The notes beneath the pieces are model-generated. The model searched no databases. It was given only the letters and a program-made list of their open reading frames with translations, and was not told the DNA's origin. A stretch of DNA of 64,000 nt, taken from NCBI RefSeq assembly GCF_000717335.1, contig NZ_JNYZ01000033.1, positions 34,787-98,786 on the forward strand, read 5' to 3'. The translations under genes were made by a program, and so were the position numbers. Positions 10,592 through 18,691 of the stretch are shown in pieces (position 1 is the stretch's first letter; each line of letters opens with the position of its first letter). The DNA is from Amycolatopsis jejuensis. GTDB taxonomy: Bacteria > Actinomycetota > Actinomycetes > Mycobacteriales > Pseudonocardiaceae.

Positions 10592-10640
10592 TTGACAGTG
10601 CCGACGCTCGTTGCTACCGTCCTTAACGGCATTAAGGACG
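10592..10640 (+). promoter_or_regulatory. Promoter with TetR-type palindrome for the MDR/MaoC genes
   Basis: TTGACA (10592-10597), a 17-base spacer and TACCGT (10615-10620) form a good housekeeping promoter for the gene starting at 10657. A 23-bp palindrome with arms CGTCCTTAA and TTAAGGACG around a five-base centre (10618-10640) overlaps the -10 box and start site, where a bound repressor would block transcription. The same CCTTAA-N5-TTAA-(AG)-G core recurs at 12873-12895 beside the divergent TetR gene, which makes that TetR the likely ligand-responsive repressor. Confidence 0.7.
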
Positions 10641-10656
10641 AGGAGGCGCCGGAACC

Positions 10657-11619
10657 TTGCGAGCGATCTGCGTCGAAGAGCCGGACGGGCCCGCCTCGGC
10701 CCGGGTCCGGGACGTCGCGGCACCCGAACGTGGCCGCGGTGAGGTGCTCGTGGAAGTCCACTACGTCGCAGCGGGATTTCCCGATCTGCTGATGGCGCAG
10801 GGCTTGTACCACCAGCAGCCCGAGGCGCCCTTCGTGCTCGGTTCCGACTTCTCCGGGATCGTGCTCGAGGCACCGGCGGGCAGCGGGCTGCGCGAGAACG
10901 ACCGCATTGCCGGGTTCCTCGACTCCGGTGCCGCCGCCGAAGTGGTCACGGTGCCCGTCACCCAGGTGTATCCGCTCCCGGACGGAGTTTCGCTCGGCGA
11001 CGGCGCAGCGCTTCCGATGAACTACTTGACCGCGCATTTCGCCCTTGCCGTCCGGGGAAACCTGGCACCGGGCGAAACCGTGCTGATCCACGGTGCCGCC
11101 GGTGGCGTCGGCACGGCCTGTATCCAGGTCGCGCGCGGGCTGGGTGCTCGCACGATCGGGGTCGTGTCGTCCGAGGCGAAGGCGAGGATAGCCGGGCAGG
11201 CCGGGGCGGACCACGTGCTCCGGCGGGAGCAGATCCCGGCGGTGCCAAGGGAAATCACCAACGGCCGCGGGGTGGACGTCGTGATCGACGTGGTCGGCGG
11301 GGAAGTCGTCACCGACTCGCTGCGCAGTCTCGCCCCGATGGGGCGGCTGATGGTCGTCGGGTTCACCTCCGGCGAGATCCCCCGGGTCAAGGTGAACCGC
11401 TTGCTCATGAACAACACGGACATCCGGGGCGTGGAACAGTCGTACATGATCGAGCACGGCCGTTCGCAAGAGCAGTGGGCCGTGCTCACCGGCCTGATCC
11501 GGAACGGCACCATCAGCCCGATCATCCATTCGGTACGCCCGTTGAAGGAATACTCTTCCGCGCTCCGGGAAATGGCCGAACGCCGGCTTCTCGGACGCGC
11601 CGTGTTCGCAGTTCGCTGA
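10657..11619 (+). CDS. MDR-family zinc-independent quinone/enoyl oxidoreductase
   Basis: A 320-residue medium-chain dehydrogenase/reductase of the NADPH:quinone oxidoreductase (QOR) class. It has an N-terminal GroES-like domain (GRGEVLVEVHYVAAGFPDLLMAQGLY) lacking the zinc-ligand cysteines of true alcohol dehydrogenases. The Rossmann motif is VLIHGAAGGVGTACIQVARGLGAR near residue 145. Such enzymes reduce quinones or alpha,beta-unsaturated acyl or keto compounds with NADPH. The start is TTG 10657 with AGGAGG ten bases upstream. A MaoC hydratase follows after 23 bp, a pairing common in acyl-CoA degradation. Transcription should start just upstream at the palindrome-covered promoter. Confidence 0.85.
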   Translation: MRAICVEEPDGPASARVRDVAAPERGRGEVLVEVHYVAAGFPDLLMAQGLYHQQPEAPFVLGSDFSGIVLEAPAGSGLRENDRIAGFLDSGAAAEVVTVPVTQVYPLPDGVSLGDGAALPMNYLTAHFALAVRGNLAPGETVLIHGAAGGVGTACIQVARGLGARTIGVVSSEAKARIAGQAGADHVLRREQIPAVPREITNGRGVDVVIDVVGGEVVTDSLRSLAPMGRLMVVGFTSGEIPRVKVNRLLMNNTDIRGVEQSYMIEHGRSQEQWAVLTGLIRNGTISPIIHSVRPLKEYSSALREMAERRLLGRAVFAVR

Positions 11620-11642
11620 CCCCCTGACGAAAGCAGGATCCC

Positions 11643-12098
11643 ATGGCACCACGCGTGTTCGAGGACATCGACGACCTCAGGCGCTCCGTCGGCGAGGAGG
11701 TGGGCACGAGTGACTGGATCACGATCACCCAGCAGGACATCGACGATTTCGCCAGGGTGACCCGCGACGAGCAGTGGATTCACGTCGATCCAGGGCGGGC
11801 GGCGCGCAGCCCGCACGGATCGACGATCGCCCACGGGTACCTCGTCATGTCGCTGATGGCCTGGTTCTCGGACGAGGTCTACACCGTCAACGGGCTGAAC
11901 GCGTCGCTGAACTACGGCTCGGACCGGGTCCGGTTCCCCGAGCCGGTACCGGCCGGTTCCCGCCTGCGCGGCCGGATCACCCTGTGGGAAGCCACCGAAC
12001 GCCCGAACGGCACGAGACTCGTGACCGAGGTGGTGGTGGAACGGGAGGGTTCGGCGAAACCCGCCTGCGTGGCCGAGATCATCGTCCTGATGACGTGA
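11643..12098 (+). CDS. MaoC-like acyl-CoA hydratase
   Basis: A 151-residue hot-dog fold protein of the MaoC/NodN type. The catalytic hydratase-2 pattern is clear: the Asp/His loop in DEQWIHVDPGRAARSPHGSTIAHGYLVMSL gives the D-x4-H pair with following S and G, as in R-specific enoyl-CoA hydratases. These add water to trans-2-enoyl-CoA. It shares an operon with the MDR oxidoreductase upstream. The acyl-CoA synthetase at 17084 in the neighbouring operon could supply its CoA substrate. AAAGCAGGA lies just before the ATG. Confidence 0.85.
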   Translation: MAPRVFEDIDDLRRSVGEEVGTSDWITITQQDIDDFARVTRDEQWIHVDPGRAARSPHGSTIAHGYLVMSLMAWFSDEVYTVNGLNASLNYGSDRVRFPEPVPAGSRLRGRITLWEATERPNGTRLVTEVVVEREGSAKPACVAEIIVLMT

Positions 12099-12104
12099 CC
12101 GGGT

Positions 12105-12749
12105 TCAGTACCCCGCGACCCCGGCCATCCGCAGCGCGAACACCACGTACTCCGCGGCGATTTCCCGCGGGGTCCGCTTGCCGCCCTGCTGTGCCCACGT
12201 GTTCACGTACTCGCAGAGACTGATCATGGCAAAAGCCGTGACACTCGTGTCCCCGATCCGGAACTCGCCCGATACGGCGCCACTGGTCAGGCATTCCTTG
12301 AACAGTTCGTACACTTCCCGCTGCATGGCGCGAAGCTGGTCCTGGTGCTCTTCGGTGAGAATGTTCCCGAGCATGCTCAACGCGGGATACGAAGAAAAGA
12401 CAGCCGTTTCCGGGGACTGTTCGAGCTGGAATGTGACATAGCTGCGCACCAGTTCGGTCAGCCGTGCTTCCGGGCCGTCCGCGGTGAACCGCAGCGACCG
12501 GTGGAAGTCGGCGAACGACCGCTCGATGATGGCGAACAGGATCGCTTCCTTCGAGGCGAAATGCCAGTACAGCGCCGGGGCACGCATGCCGACCTGCTCC
12601 GCGATCGCGATCGTGCTGGTGCCGCTGTACCCCCGCGCGGCGAACAGCTGGTGCGCGGCAGCCAGTATTGCGTCACGGGCCCCCGTGCGGTCGCCGGACC
12701 GCTGCTTCTGCGGCGATCGTTTCCTTCGCGCCGGCTTTCCGGAACTCAC
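12105..12749 (-). CDS. TetR-family repressor
   Basis: A TetR regulator of about 214 residues. The N-terminal helix-turn-helix is RDAILAAAHQLFAARGYSGTSTIAIAEQVGMRAPALYWHFASKEAIL. The C-terminal ligand domain (FQLEQSPETAVFSSYPALSMLGNIL...EEHQDQLRAMQREVYELF) resembles that of the second TetR at 18692, so the two are paralogues. The start is uncertain: GTG 12749 is the best-placed codon, TTG 12773 is possible, and the much longer open frame is not needed by the fold. It is divergent from the MHS transporter and convergent with the MaoC gene. The shared palindromes at 10618 and 12873 suggest it represses both arms. Confidence 0.85.
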   Translation of the reverse strand: MSSGKPARRKRSPQKQRSGDRTGARDAILAAAHQLFAARGYSGTSTIAIAEQVGMRAPALYWHFASKEAILFAIIERSFADFHRSLRFTADGPEARLTELVRSYVTFQLEQSPETAVFSSYPALSMLGNILTEEHQDQLRAMQREVYELFKECLTSGAVSGEFRIGDTSVTAFAMISLCEYVNTWAQQGGKRTPREIAAEYVVFALRMAGVAGY

Positions 12750-12842
12750 CGGGCAACCGTACGCGACCAATGCCGGACTGCCCAGCCGGACCCGGTTTTC
12801 CCGGGCCGGATCGGCCGCCCTGCCACGAAATTCCCGCGGCCG

Positions 12843-12895
12843 TTGACGCGGCCCGGGACGAGTTCTAGACTCTCTCCTTAATACCATTAAAGAGA
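12843..12895 (+). promoter_or_regulatory. Promoter and TetR-type palindrome for the transporter operon
   Basis: TTGACG (12843-12848), 17 bases, then TAGACT (12866-12871) form the promoter of the operon starting at 12934. A quasi-palindrome at 12873-12895 has its centre at 12884 and two mismatched positions (TCTCCTTAA, TACCA, TTAAAGAGA). It shares CCTTAA-N5-TTAA-(AG)-G with the palindrome at 10618-10640 and lies at the same place relative to the start site. The divergent TetR gene begins about 120 bp away and is probably autoregulated by it. Confidence 0.7.
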
Positions 12896-12933
12896 TTGCG
12901 CCGTCCCCCGTCTTCCCCTGCGGCAGGAGTCTG

Positions 12934-14271
12934 ATGAGTGCACCACGGCAGCCGGCCAGGCATCGCCCGATGAGCGCACGCGGCGTCGGTGCCGCGGCCC
13001 TGATCGGGACCACCATCGAGTTCTACGATTTCTTCGTCTTCGGCACCACGGTCGTGCTCGTGCTCGGCTCGCAGTTCTTTCCCGCGAGCGATCCGCTGAC
13101 CAGTTCGCTGCTCGCGTTTTCGACGCTCGGCGCCGGATTCCTGACCCGTCCGCTCGGCGGCCTGCTCTTCGCCCATTTCGGCGACCGGGCAGGCCGGAAG
13201 AAGACGCTGGTCGTGTCGCTGCTGATGATGGGGCTCGCCACGAGTCTCGTCGGGCTGATCCCGACCTACGACCGGATCGGGATCTGGGCGCCGATCATCC
13301 TGGTGGCCCTGCGGCTGGTACAGGGCCTTGCCGTCGGCGGCGAATGGGGTGGCGCGGTGCTGCTCGCGGTGGAGCACGCGCCGCGGGCCAAACGCGCCTT
13401 CTACGGCTCGCTTCCCCAGTTCGGCAGCCCGCTGGGCCTGCTCCTGTCCTCGGCCGTCATCGCGCTGTTCCAGCTGATGCCCGCCGAGGCGTACCGGGCG
13501 TGGGGCTGGCGCGTGCCGTTCCTGCTGTCGATCGTCCTGCTGCTGGTCGGTCTCGTCGTGCGGCTGAGGATCGAGGAGTCGGCCAGTTTCGTCGAGGCGA
13601 AGGCCCGTGACCAGGTCGTCAGTGTCCCGGTGGTGTCGGTGGTCAAGCAGTTCTGGCGGGTGGTGCTCGTCGGCACCGGTGTCACGGTCATCGCGCACAG
13701 CTTGCTGATCCTGGTGAATTTCCTGCCGAGCTATGCGAAATCCCGGCTCGGCGTACCCGCGAGCGCCGGGACGAACGGCCTCGTGATCGCCTCGGCGGCG
13801 GCCGTGCTCGCGCTCGCGGTGGTGATCCGGCTGCTCGACGGGCGGGACCGGCGCAAGTTCGCCGCGCTCGGCGGCCTGCTGACCGCGGCATGGGCGTTTC
13901 CCGGTTTCCTGCTCACCGTGCATTGGGGCACAGCCGGGCTCATCATCGCGCTGACGGTCGGCTACGTGCTGCTGATGGGGCACTACGGGGCGCTCTCGTC
14001 GCTGCTGGCCGACCTGTTCCCCACGCATCTGCGCTACAGCGGAATCTCGTTGTGCTACCAGCTTTCCGCAATCGTGGGCGGCAGCTTGCTCCCCCTGCTC
14101 ACCAGTTACCTGGTCGAGCGCGCCGGCGGTGCCTACTGGCCGGCCGCGGCGTTGCTCGCCGCTTCCGGTGTCGTGACCCTGGTCGCGTCCCTGCTGGCGC
14201 GGCCGGTGCCGACCACCGGTACCGACCATCCGTTGCCGACCGGCCAGCAGTCCGGAGTGGTGAACGCATGA
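12934..14271 (+). CDS. MFS transporter, metabolite:H+ symporter (MHS) type
   Basis: A 445-residue permease with 12 predicted membrane helices. It shows the MHS-subfamily marks: GTTIEFYDFFVFGT in helix 1, the loop motif FGDRAGRKKTLVVSLLMMG between helices 2 and 3, and RLVQGLAVGGEWGGAVLLAVEHAP in helices 4-5. MHS carriers import carboxylates such as shikimate, citrate, benzoates or betaines with protons. The start is ATG 12934 behind CAGGAGT. It overlaps the next gene by four bases (ATGA), so transporter and DMFase-like enzyme are translationally coupled and probably handle the same compound. Confidence 0.9.
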   Translation: MSAPRQPARHRPMSARGVGAAALIGTTIEFYDFFVFGTTVVLVLGSQFFPASDPLTSSLLAFSTLGAGFLTRPLGGLLFAHFGDRAGRKKTLVVSLLMMGLATSLVGLIPTYDRIGIWAPIILVALRLVQGLAVGGEWGGAVLLAVEHAPRAKRAFYGSLPQFGSPLGLLLSSAVIALFQLMPAEAYRAWGWRVPFLLSIVLLLVGLVVRLRIEESASFVEAKARDQVVSVPVVSVVKQFWRVVLVGTGVTVIAHSLLILVNFLPSYAKSRLGVPASAGTNGLVIASAAAVLALAVVIRLLDGRDRRKFAALGGLLTAAWAFPGFLLTVHWGTAGLIIALTVGYVLLMGHYGALSSLLADLFPTHLRYSGISLCYQLSAIVGGSLLPLLTSYLVERAGGAYWPAAALLAASGVVTLVASLLARPVPTTGTDHPLPTGQQSGVVNA

Positions 14272-15899
14272 CGGCGGCACGGGGAGAGCGGCCGGGGGAC
14301 GAAACCCCGTCGGTCGTATCCGGCATCTCGACCGGCGCCCGGCGAGTGTGGGTCGAGATCCCGGACCTGCACGGCGCACCCGGTGCCTGGTGCTACAGCG
14401 ACCGCAGGAGCTACTCCCCCGGCGAGACCGTCACCCTGTTCGTCTCGTCGACCGAACCGGCGCTGCGCATCCGCATCCGGCACGACGGCGGACAGCGCGA
14501 GGAGATCCACGACAGCGAACAGGCAACTGCGTTCCAAGCCGTCCCGGAGTACGCGTACCGCGACGGCTGCGGCTGGGCGCCGACGGCAGAAGTGAGCCTG
14601 GGCAACGACGTCGAACCCGGCACGTACCTCGTGGAACTGAGCACCGCGGGCGAGAACGGCGGCAAGGTCCTCGGCCACCATCTGTTCGTGGTCAAGCCCG
14701 CGGTGCCGAGGCCGGACGCGATCGCGCTGGTACTCGCGACGTCGACCTGGGCCGCCTACAACGACTGGGGCGGCGCGAACCACTACTTCGGCAGGCATCC
14801 CGGGACCCCGCGCGGACGGTCGCCGATCCTGTCCGCGCAGCGGCCCTGGGCGCGCGGGCAGGTGTGGCTCCCGCCCGGCGCCCCGCGCTGGGTCAACGAG
14901 ACCCGGCCGAAATCGGCATTGCCCGCACGGTACGAGGCGATCGAATGGGCGAACCTGAATTCCTACTCGAAGTACTACGCAGCCGCGGGATGGGCCACCT
15001 TCGAACGGCATTTCGTGCAGTGGGCGGAAGCCGCCGGTTACCGAGTGGACGTCTACACCCAGGACGACCTCCACGGCGAGCCCGGATTGCTCGACGCGTA
15101 CCGGTGCGCGTCGTTCATCGGGCACGACGAGTACTGGACGGCCGAAATGCGGGCCGCCGTCGACTCGTTCGTCACCCACGGCGGCCGGGTCGCCCGGTTC
15201 GCCGGGAATTTCACCTGGCAAATCCGGCTCGAGGACGGCGGTCAGGTGGCGTACAAATACGACGCCCGCGACCACGACCCGATCACCGGTACCGACCGCA
15301 CCCGGATGACCGGGGCTTGGGAAGATCCCTTGGTCGGCAATCCCGGCGCGACCACCTTCGGCGTCAACGCCTTGCGTGGTCTGTACGCGGCTTTCGGCGG
15401 CATGGCTCCCCGCGCCGCCCGCGGGTTCACGGTCTTCCGGCCAGCACATTGGGCGTTGCGGGGCACCGGTCTCGGCTACGGCGACATGTTCGGTGACGAG
15501 AGCAATGTGTTCTCCTTCGAAATGGACGGCCTGGACTACGAAATGCGCGACGGGCTGCCCCATCCCCGGTACACCGACGGTGCCCCCGAGACGACCGAGA
15601 TCCTGGCGATGAACTGGGCGACCGCCGCCGAGGACGGGCTGCCCGAGTACGCCGACTCGCTGATGATCGGCGACGGCGACGCCCGGTTCCGTGCGGCGAT
15701 CCTCGGCGAGGACGGCGAGGAGGGCCTCGCCCGGAGCAGCCGCGGCAGCGGCATGATCGTGGCCTTCACCCGTGGCGAGGGCGAGGTGTTCACCGCCGCC
15801 ACCTGCGAATGGGTGAACGGCTTGCGCCTGCACGACCCGTATGTCGAGGCGATCACGCACAACATCCTCGGCACGTTCCTGACCCCGCGTCCGGCCTGA
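14268..15899 (+). CDS. N,N-dimethylformamidase large-subunit-like protein
   Basis: A 543-residue protein resembling the large (beta) subunit of N,N-dimethylformamidase. The C-terminal DMFA2-like region contains VLATSTWAAYNDWGGANHYFG, DVYTQDDLHGEPGLLDAYRC, then SFIGHDEYWTAEMRAAVDSF and GGRVARFAGNFTWQIRLE. DMFase hydrolyses an amide using an iron centre held by Tyr and Glu residues; the Tyr-rich region SYSKYYAAAGWATFERHF and the HDEYW block are candidate sites. It is shorter than the classical large subunit, and no small subunit gene is beside it. ATG 14268 is coupled by four bases to the transporter. The likely job is opening an amide or lactam, but the substrate is unknown. Confidence 0.75.
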   Translation: MTAARGERPGDETPSVVSGISTGARRVWVEIPDLHGAPGAWCYSDRRSYSPGETVTLFVSSTEPALRIRIRHDGGQREEIHDSEQATAFQAVPEYAYRDGCGWAPTAEVSLGNDVEPGTYLVELSTAGENGGKVLGHHLFVVKPAVPRPDAIALVLATSTWAAYNDWGGANHYFGRHPGTPRGRSPILSAQRPWARGQVWLPPGAPRWVNETRPKSALPARYEAIEWANLNSYSKYYAAAGWATFERHFVQWAEAAGYRVDVYTQDDLHGEPGLLDAYRCASFIGHDEYWTAEMRAAVDSFVTHGGRVARFAGNFTWQIRLEDGGQVAYKYDARDHDPITGTDRTRMTGAWEDPLVGNPGATTFGVNALRGLYAAFGGMAPRAARGFTVFRPAHWALRGTGLGYGDMFGDESNVFSFEMDGLDYEMRDGLPHPRYTDGAPETTEILAMNWATAAEDGLPEYADSLMIGDGDARFRAAILGEDGEEGLARSSRGSGMIVAFTRGEGEVFTAATCEWVNGLRLHDPYVEAITHNILGTFLTPRPA

Positions 15900-15938
15900 G
15901 CCGGAGCATCCACCCGTGAACCGGAGGCAGACACCCGC

Positions 15939-17087
15939 ATGAGGCGCACCATCGCGATCCTGGGGCTCGGCCGGATGGGCCTGGCCACGCTGGAGATTCT
16001 CCTCGACCGGCTACCGGATGCGGACTTCGCCGGTTACGACCGCAGCGCCGAGGCCGTGGCCGAAGCGGCCGGCAAGGATCCCCGGCGGATTTCCGCGAGA
16101 ACGGCGGACATCGCCACCGCGCCACTGGACTTCACGGGCGTCGACGTGGTCCTCAACCTGACCGGTCCGTTCTTCGCCGGATCCGCCCGCGCGGCGCGGG
16201 CCGCCATCGCCGCGGGGAGCGCCTACCTGGACATCTCCGACGACGTATCCGGCACCGAGGCCGTGCTGTCGTTGCACGACGAGGCAGTGACCGCAGGCGT
16301 ACCCGTGCTGACCGGCGCCGGGTTTTCCCCGGGGGTGACCAACTGGCTGGCCTGCCGGCTCCTCGAAGAGAATCCGCAGGCCGACGGTGTGCAGATCGCC
16401 TGGATGGTGCACGAAAGCGACCCGGGCGGGCTCGCGCCGTTGCGCCATATGCTGCACATGGCGGTGACGCCGTGCCCGGTGTACCGCGACGGCACGTGGG
16501 AGCGGTCCCCCGGTTTCGTCCCGGCGACCGCGCAGACCTTCCGTTTCCCGGAACCGATCGGTGCGGTCGAGGTCTACGACACCGCCCACCCCGAGCCGTT
16601 CACCCTCGTCCGGCAGTTTCCGCACCTGCGTTACGCCAGCTGCAAAGGAGCGCTGCAACCGGCGTGGGCGAACGCAGCGTTCTCGACGCTCGGCCGGATC
16701 GGCTTCGGCCACGACGACAGCCGGGTCGAGGTGAACGGTACCGGCGTCGAACCGGCGGAGTTCCTCTGGAAGCTGATGTGGGACCGGCATCGCAAGCGCG
16801 GGCGACGGGGCGGTGAGGCGTGCACCGCCGCCCTCGTCCAAGCCTTGCGCGGGACGACGGTGGTCGACAGTCAGTCCATTGTGGATGATGACGTGATGGC
16901 GCGCACGACCGGGATCGGCGCCGCGGTGGCCACGCTCGTCCTCGCCCGGCACGGAGCTCCGGCCGGTGCGCACGGCGCCGAGGTCCTGCCGTGGCGGGCG
17001 ACCTTGCCGCTGTTCGAAGAACTGTGGACGGAACGCAGCGGATCCCCGCAAGGATTCGTGCCCCTGCCGATCGGGTCGCCACAATGA
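15939..17087 (+). CDS. Saccharopine dehydrogenase-like NAD(P)-binding oxidoreductase
   Basis: A 382-residue protein with an N-terminal Rossmann domain (TIAILGLGRMGLATLEILLDRLPDADFAGYDRS). The saccharopine-dehydrogenase NADP-binding pattern LNLTGPFFAGSARAARAAIAAGSAYLDISDD follows, then VLTGAGFSPGVTNWLA, as in lysine-catabolic and homospermidine-synthase-like members. Family enzymes oxidise secondary amines or reduce imines. It starts 39 bp after the DMFase-like gene and overlaps the acyl-CoA synthetase by four bases. Within this operon it may process an amine or amino acid released by the amidase. Confidence 0.8.
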   Translation: MRRTIAILGLGRMGLATLEILLDRLPDADFAGYDRSAEAVAEAAGKDPRRISARTADIATAPLDFTGVDVVLNLTGPFFAGSARAARAAIAAGSAYLDISDDVSGTEAVLSLHDEAVTAGVPVLTGAGFSPGVTNWLACRLLEENPQADGVQIAWMVHESDPGGLAPLRHMLHMAVTPCPVYRDGTWERSPGFVPATAQTFRFPEPIGAVEVYDTAHPEPFTLVRQFPHLRYASCKGALQPAWANAAFSTLGRIGFGHDDSRVEVNGTGVEPAEFLWKLMWDRHRKRGRRGGEACTAALVQALRGTTVVDSQSIVDDDVMARTTGIGAAVATLVLARHGAPAGAHGAEVLPWRATLPLFEELWTERSGSPQGFVPLPIGSPQ

Positions 17088-18628
17088 ACAGTCCGGCGAC
17101 CAGCATTCCGCACTCCCCGGCCACCATCGAGCAGGCGCTGAGCTCGTGGGCCACGGCGGCACCGGACCGGCCGGCGCTGCGGTGCGAGGACGAAGCCTGG
17201 ACCTTCCGGCAGCTCGAGCACGCCGTGGACCGCGTGGCCGGCGCCCTCGTGGCGGACGGCATCTCGGCAGGCGACCGCATTGCACTGGCGGGCGCGAACA
17301 GCACCAGCTGGGTGATCGTGTACCTCGCGGCGTTGCGGGCGGGTGCGGTGATCGCGCCGACCAGCAACCGGATCAGCCCACGCCAGTTCCGGGACCAGTG
17401 CACGACCCTCGACGCGGCGATGGCCGTGCACGACGAAGCACACCGCGCGCTGGTGTCCGAAGTGGACAGCCGGATTCCGGTGCGGGAAATGCATTCCCTG
17501 GTCCGCACCGCCCTCGACCGCGCAGCACCGGTACCGCCGAACCGCCGGCCCGCCGGTAGCGACCTCGCGCTGATCAGCTTCACGTCCGGTTCGACCGGCG
17601 CGCCCAAAGGTGCCGTGCTCACCCACGATGCCCTGCTGATGGGCTCGGCCGTCACCGTCGATCTGGTGGGCACCACGCCCGAGGACAGCACGCTGGTCCT
17701 CGTGCCGCTGTTCCACAACACCGGATTCGCCGACCAGCTCGGGCACATGCTGCTCGCAGGCGGCTGTACCCACCTGCTCCCCCGGTACCGCACCGCAGCC
17801 GCCGTCGAGGAGCTGTCCCGGCGGCCGGTCACCTACCTCGTCGGGGTGCCCAGCATCCTGCGCATGCTCATGCTGGCCGACGACGCCGACCGCGTGTTCT
17901 CGCGGGCCAGGACCGCCTTCTTCGGCGGCAGCCCGATGCCGGGCGCCTGGAGCAGCGAACTGCTCCGGCGCTGGCCACAGGTCCGGCTGATCCACGCCTA
18001 CGGGCTCACCGAGTTCACCTCGGCCTGCACGGCCCTGCCGCCGGACCTGATCGTCGGCTGCGGCGATTCCGTGGGGCTTCCCCTGCCGGAGGTGCGGATG
18101 AAGATCGTCGACGACCTCGGCCGCGAGGTTCCGGCCGGGACCGCAGGCGAGGTGTGGGTGGCCGGTCCGACGAGGATGCGGGAGTACTGGCGCCGCCCGG
18201 ACCTGACCGCGCAGAAGACGGCAGGCGAATGGCTGCGGACGGGCGATGTCGGGCAGGTCGACGACGCCGGTCTGCTGTGGCTCAGCGGACGCACCGACGA
18301 CGTGATCAACCGCGGTGGCGAGAAGATCCTCCCCGCCACCGTCGAGTCCCGCCTTGCCGAATTGTCCGCTGTGGCCGAAGCGGTGGTCTTCGGCGCGCCG
18401 GATCCGGTCCTGCAGGCCCGGGTGGTGGCCAGCGTGCGCCTGCGCCCGGGTGCGGTGTTCGACGAAGCGCTCGCCCGAGCGCACCTTGCCGCGGCACTGG
18501 CCGACTACGCCGTGCCAGGGGAATGGGTGCTGTCCGAGGAGGAATTCCCGCGGACGCCGTCGGGGAAAACGGATCGCGCCGAGGTCAGGGCGAGGTACTT
18601 GGCGGCGCTCCCGGAACCGGGCTCGTGA
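17084..18628 (+). CDS. Acyl-CoA synthetase / AMP-dependent ligase
   Basis: A 514-residue ANL-superfamily enzyme. The P-loop is SFTSGSTGAPKGAV from residue 165, A5 is IHAYGLTE, A7 is WLRTGDVGQVDD near 383, A8 is GRTDDVINRGGEKILP, and the catalytic C-terminal Lys lies in TPSGKTDR near 495. It activates a carboxylic acid to acyl-AMP and then acyl-CoA. ATG 17084 overlaps the preceding stop (ATGA). It is the last gene of the transporter operon. Together with the MaoC and MDR genes it supports a degradation route through CoA thioesters. Confidence 0.9.
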   Translation: MNSPATSIPHSPATIEQALSSWATAAPDRPALRCEDEAWTFRQLEHAVDRVAGALVADGISAGDRIALAGANSTSWVIVYLAALRAGAVIAPTSNRISPRQFRDQCTTLDAAMAVHDEAHRALVSEVDSRIPVREMHSLVRTALDRAAPVPPNRRPAGSDLALISFTSGSTGAPKGAVLTHDALLMGSAVTVDLVGTTPEDSTLVLVPLFHNTGFADQLGHMLLAGGCTHLLPRYRTAAAVEELSRRPVTYLVGVPSILRMLMLADDADRVFSRARTAFFGGSPMPGAWSSELLRRWPQVRLIHAYGLTEFTSACTALPPDLIVGCGDSVGLPLPEVRMKIVDDLGREVPAGTAGEVWVAGPTRMREYWRRPDLTAQKTAGEWLRTGDVGQVDDAGLLWLSGRTDDVINRGGEKILPATVESRLAELSAVAEAVVFGAPDPVLQARVVASVRLRPGAVFDEALARAHLAAALADYAVPGEWVLSEEEFPRTPSGKTDRAEVRARYLAALPEPGS

Positions 18629-18691
18629 ACGGGCCGCGCCGGGTCCGACGGTCCGCTTGTCACGCACCGTCGCCCGGATATCGTGGGACGC

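Noticed and set aside
12750..13016. N-terminal extension of the TetR at 12105
   Set aside because: The extra ~90 residues are Arg/Pro-rich, precede the normal TetR N-terminus and overlap the operator and the divergent transporter gene.
13890..14267. Upstream extension of the DMFase-like frame into the transporter gene
   Set aside because: The extension overlaps the MHS transporter in another frame. ATG 14268 with ATGA coupling gives a normal start.
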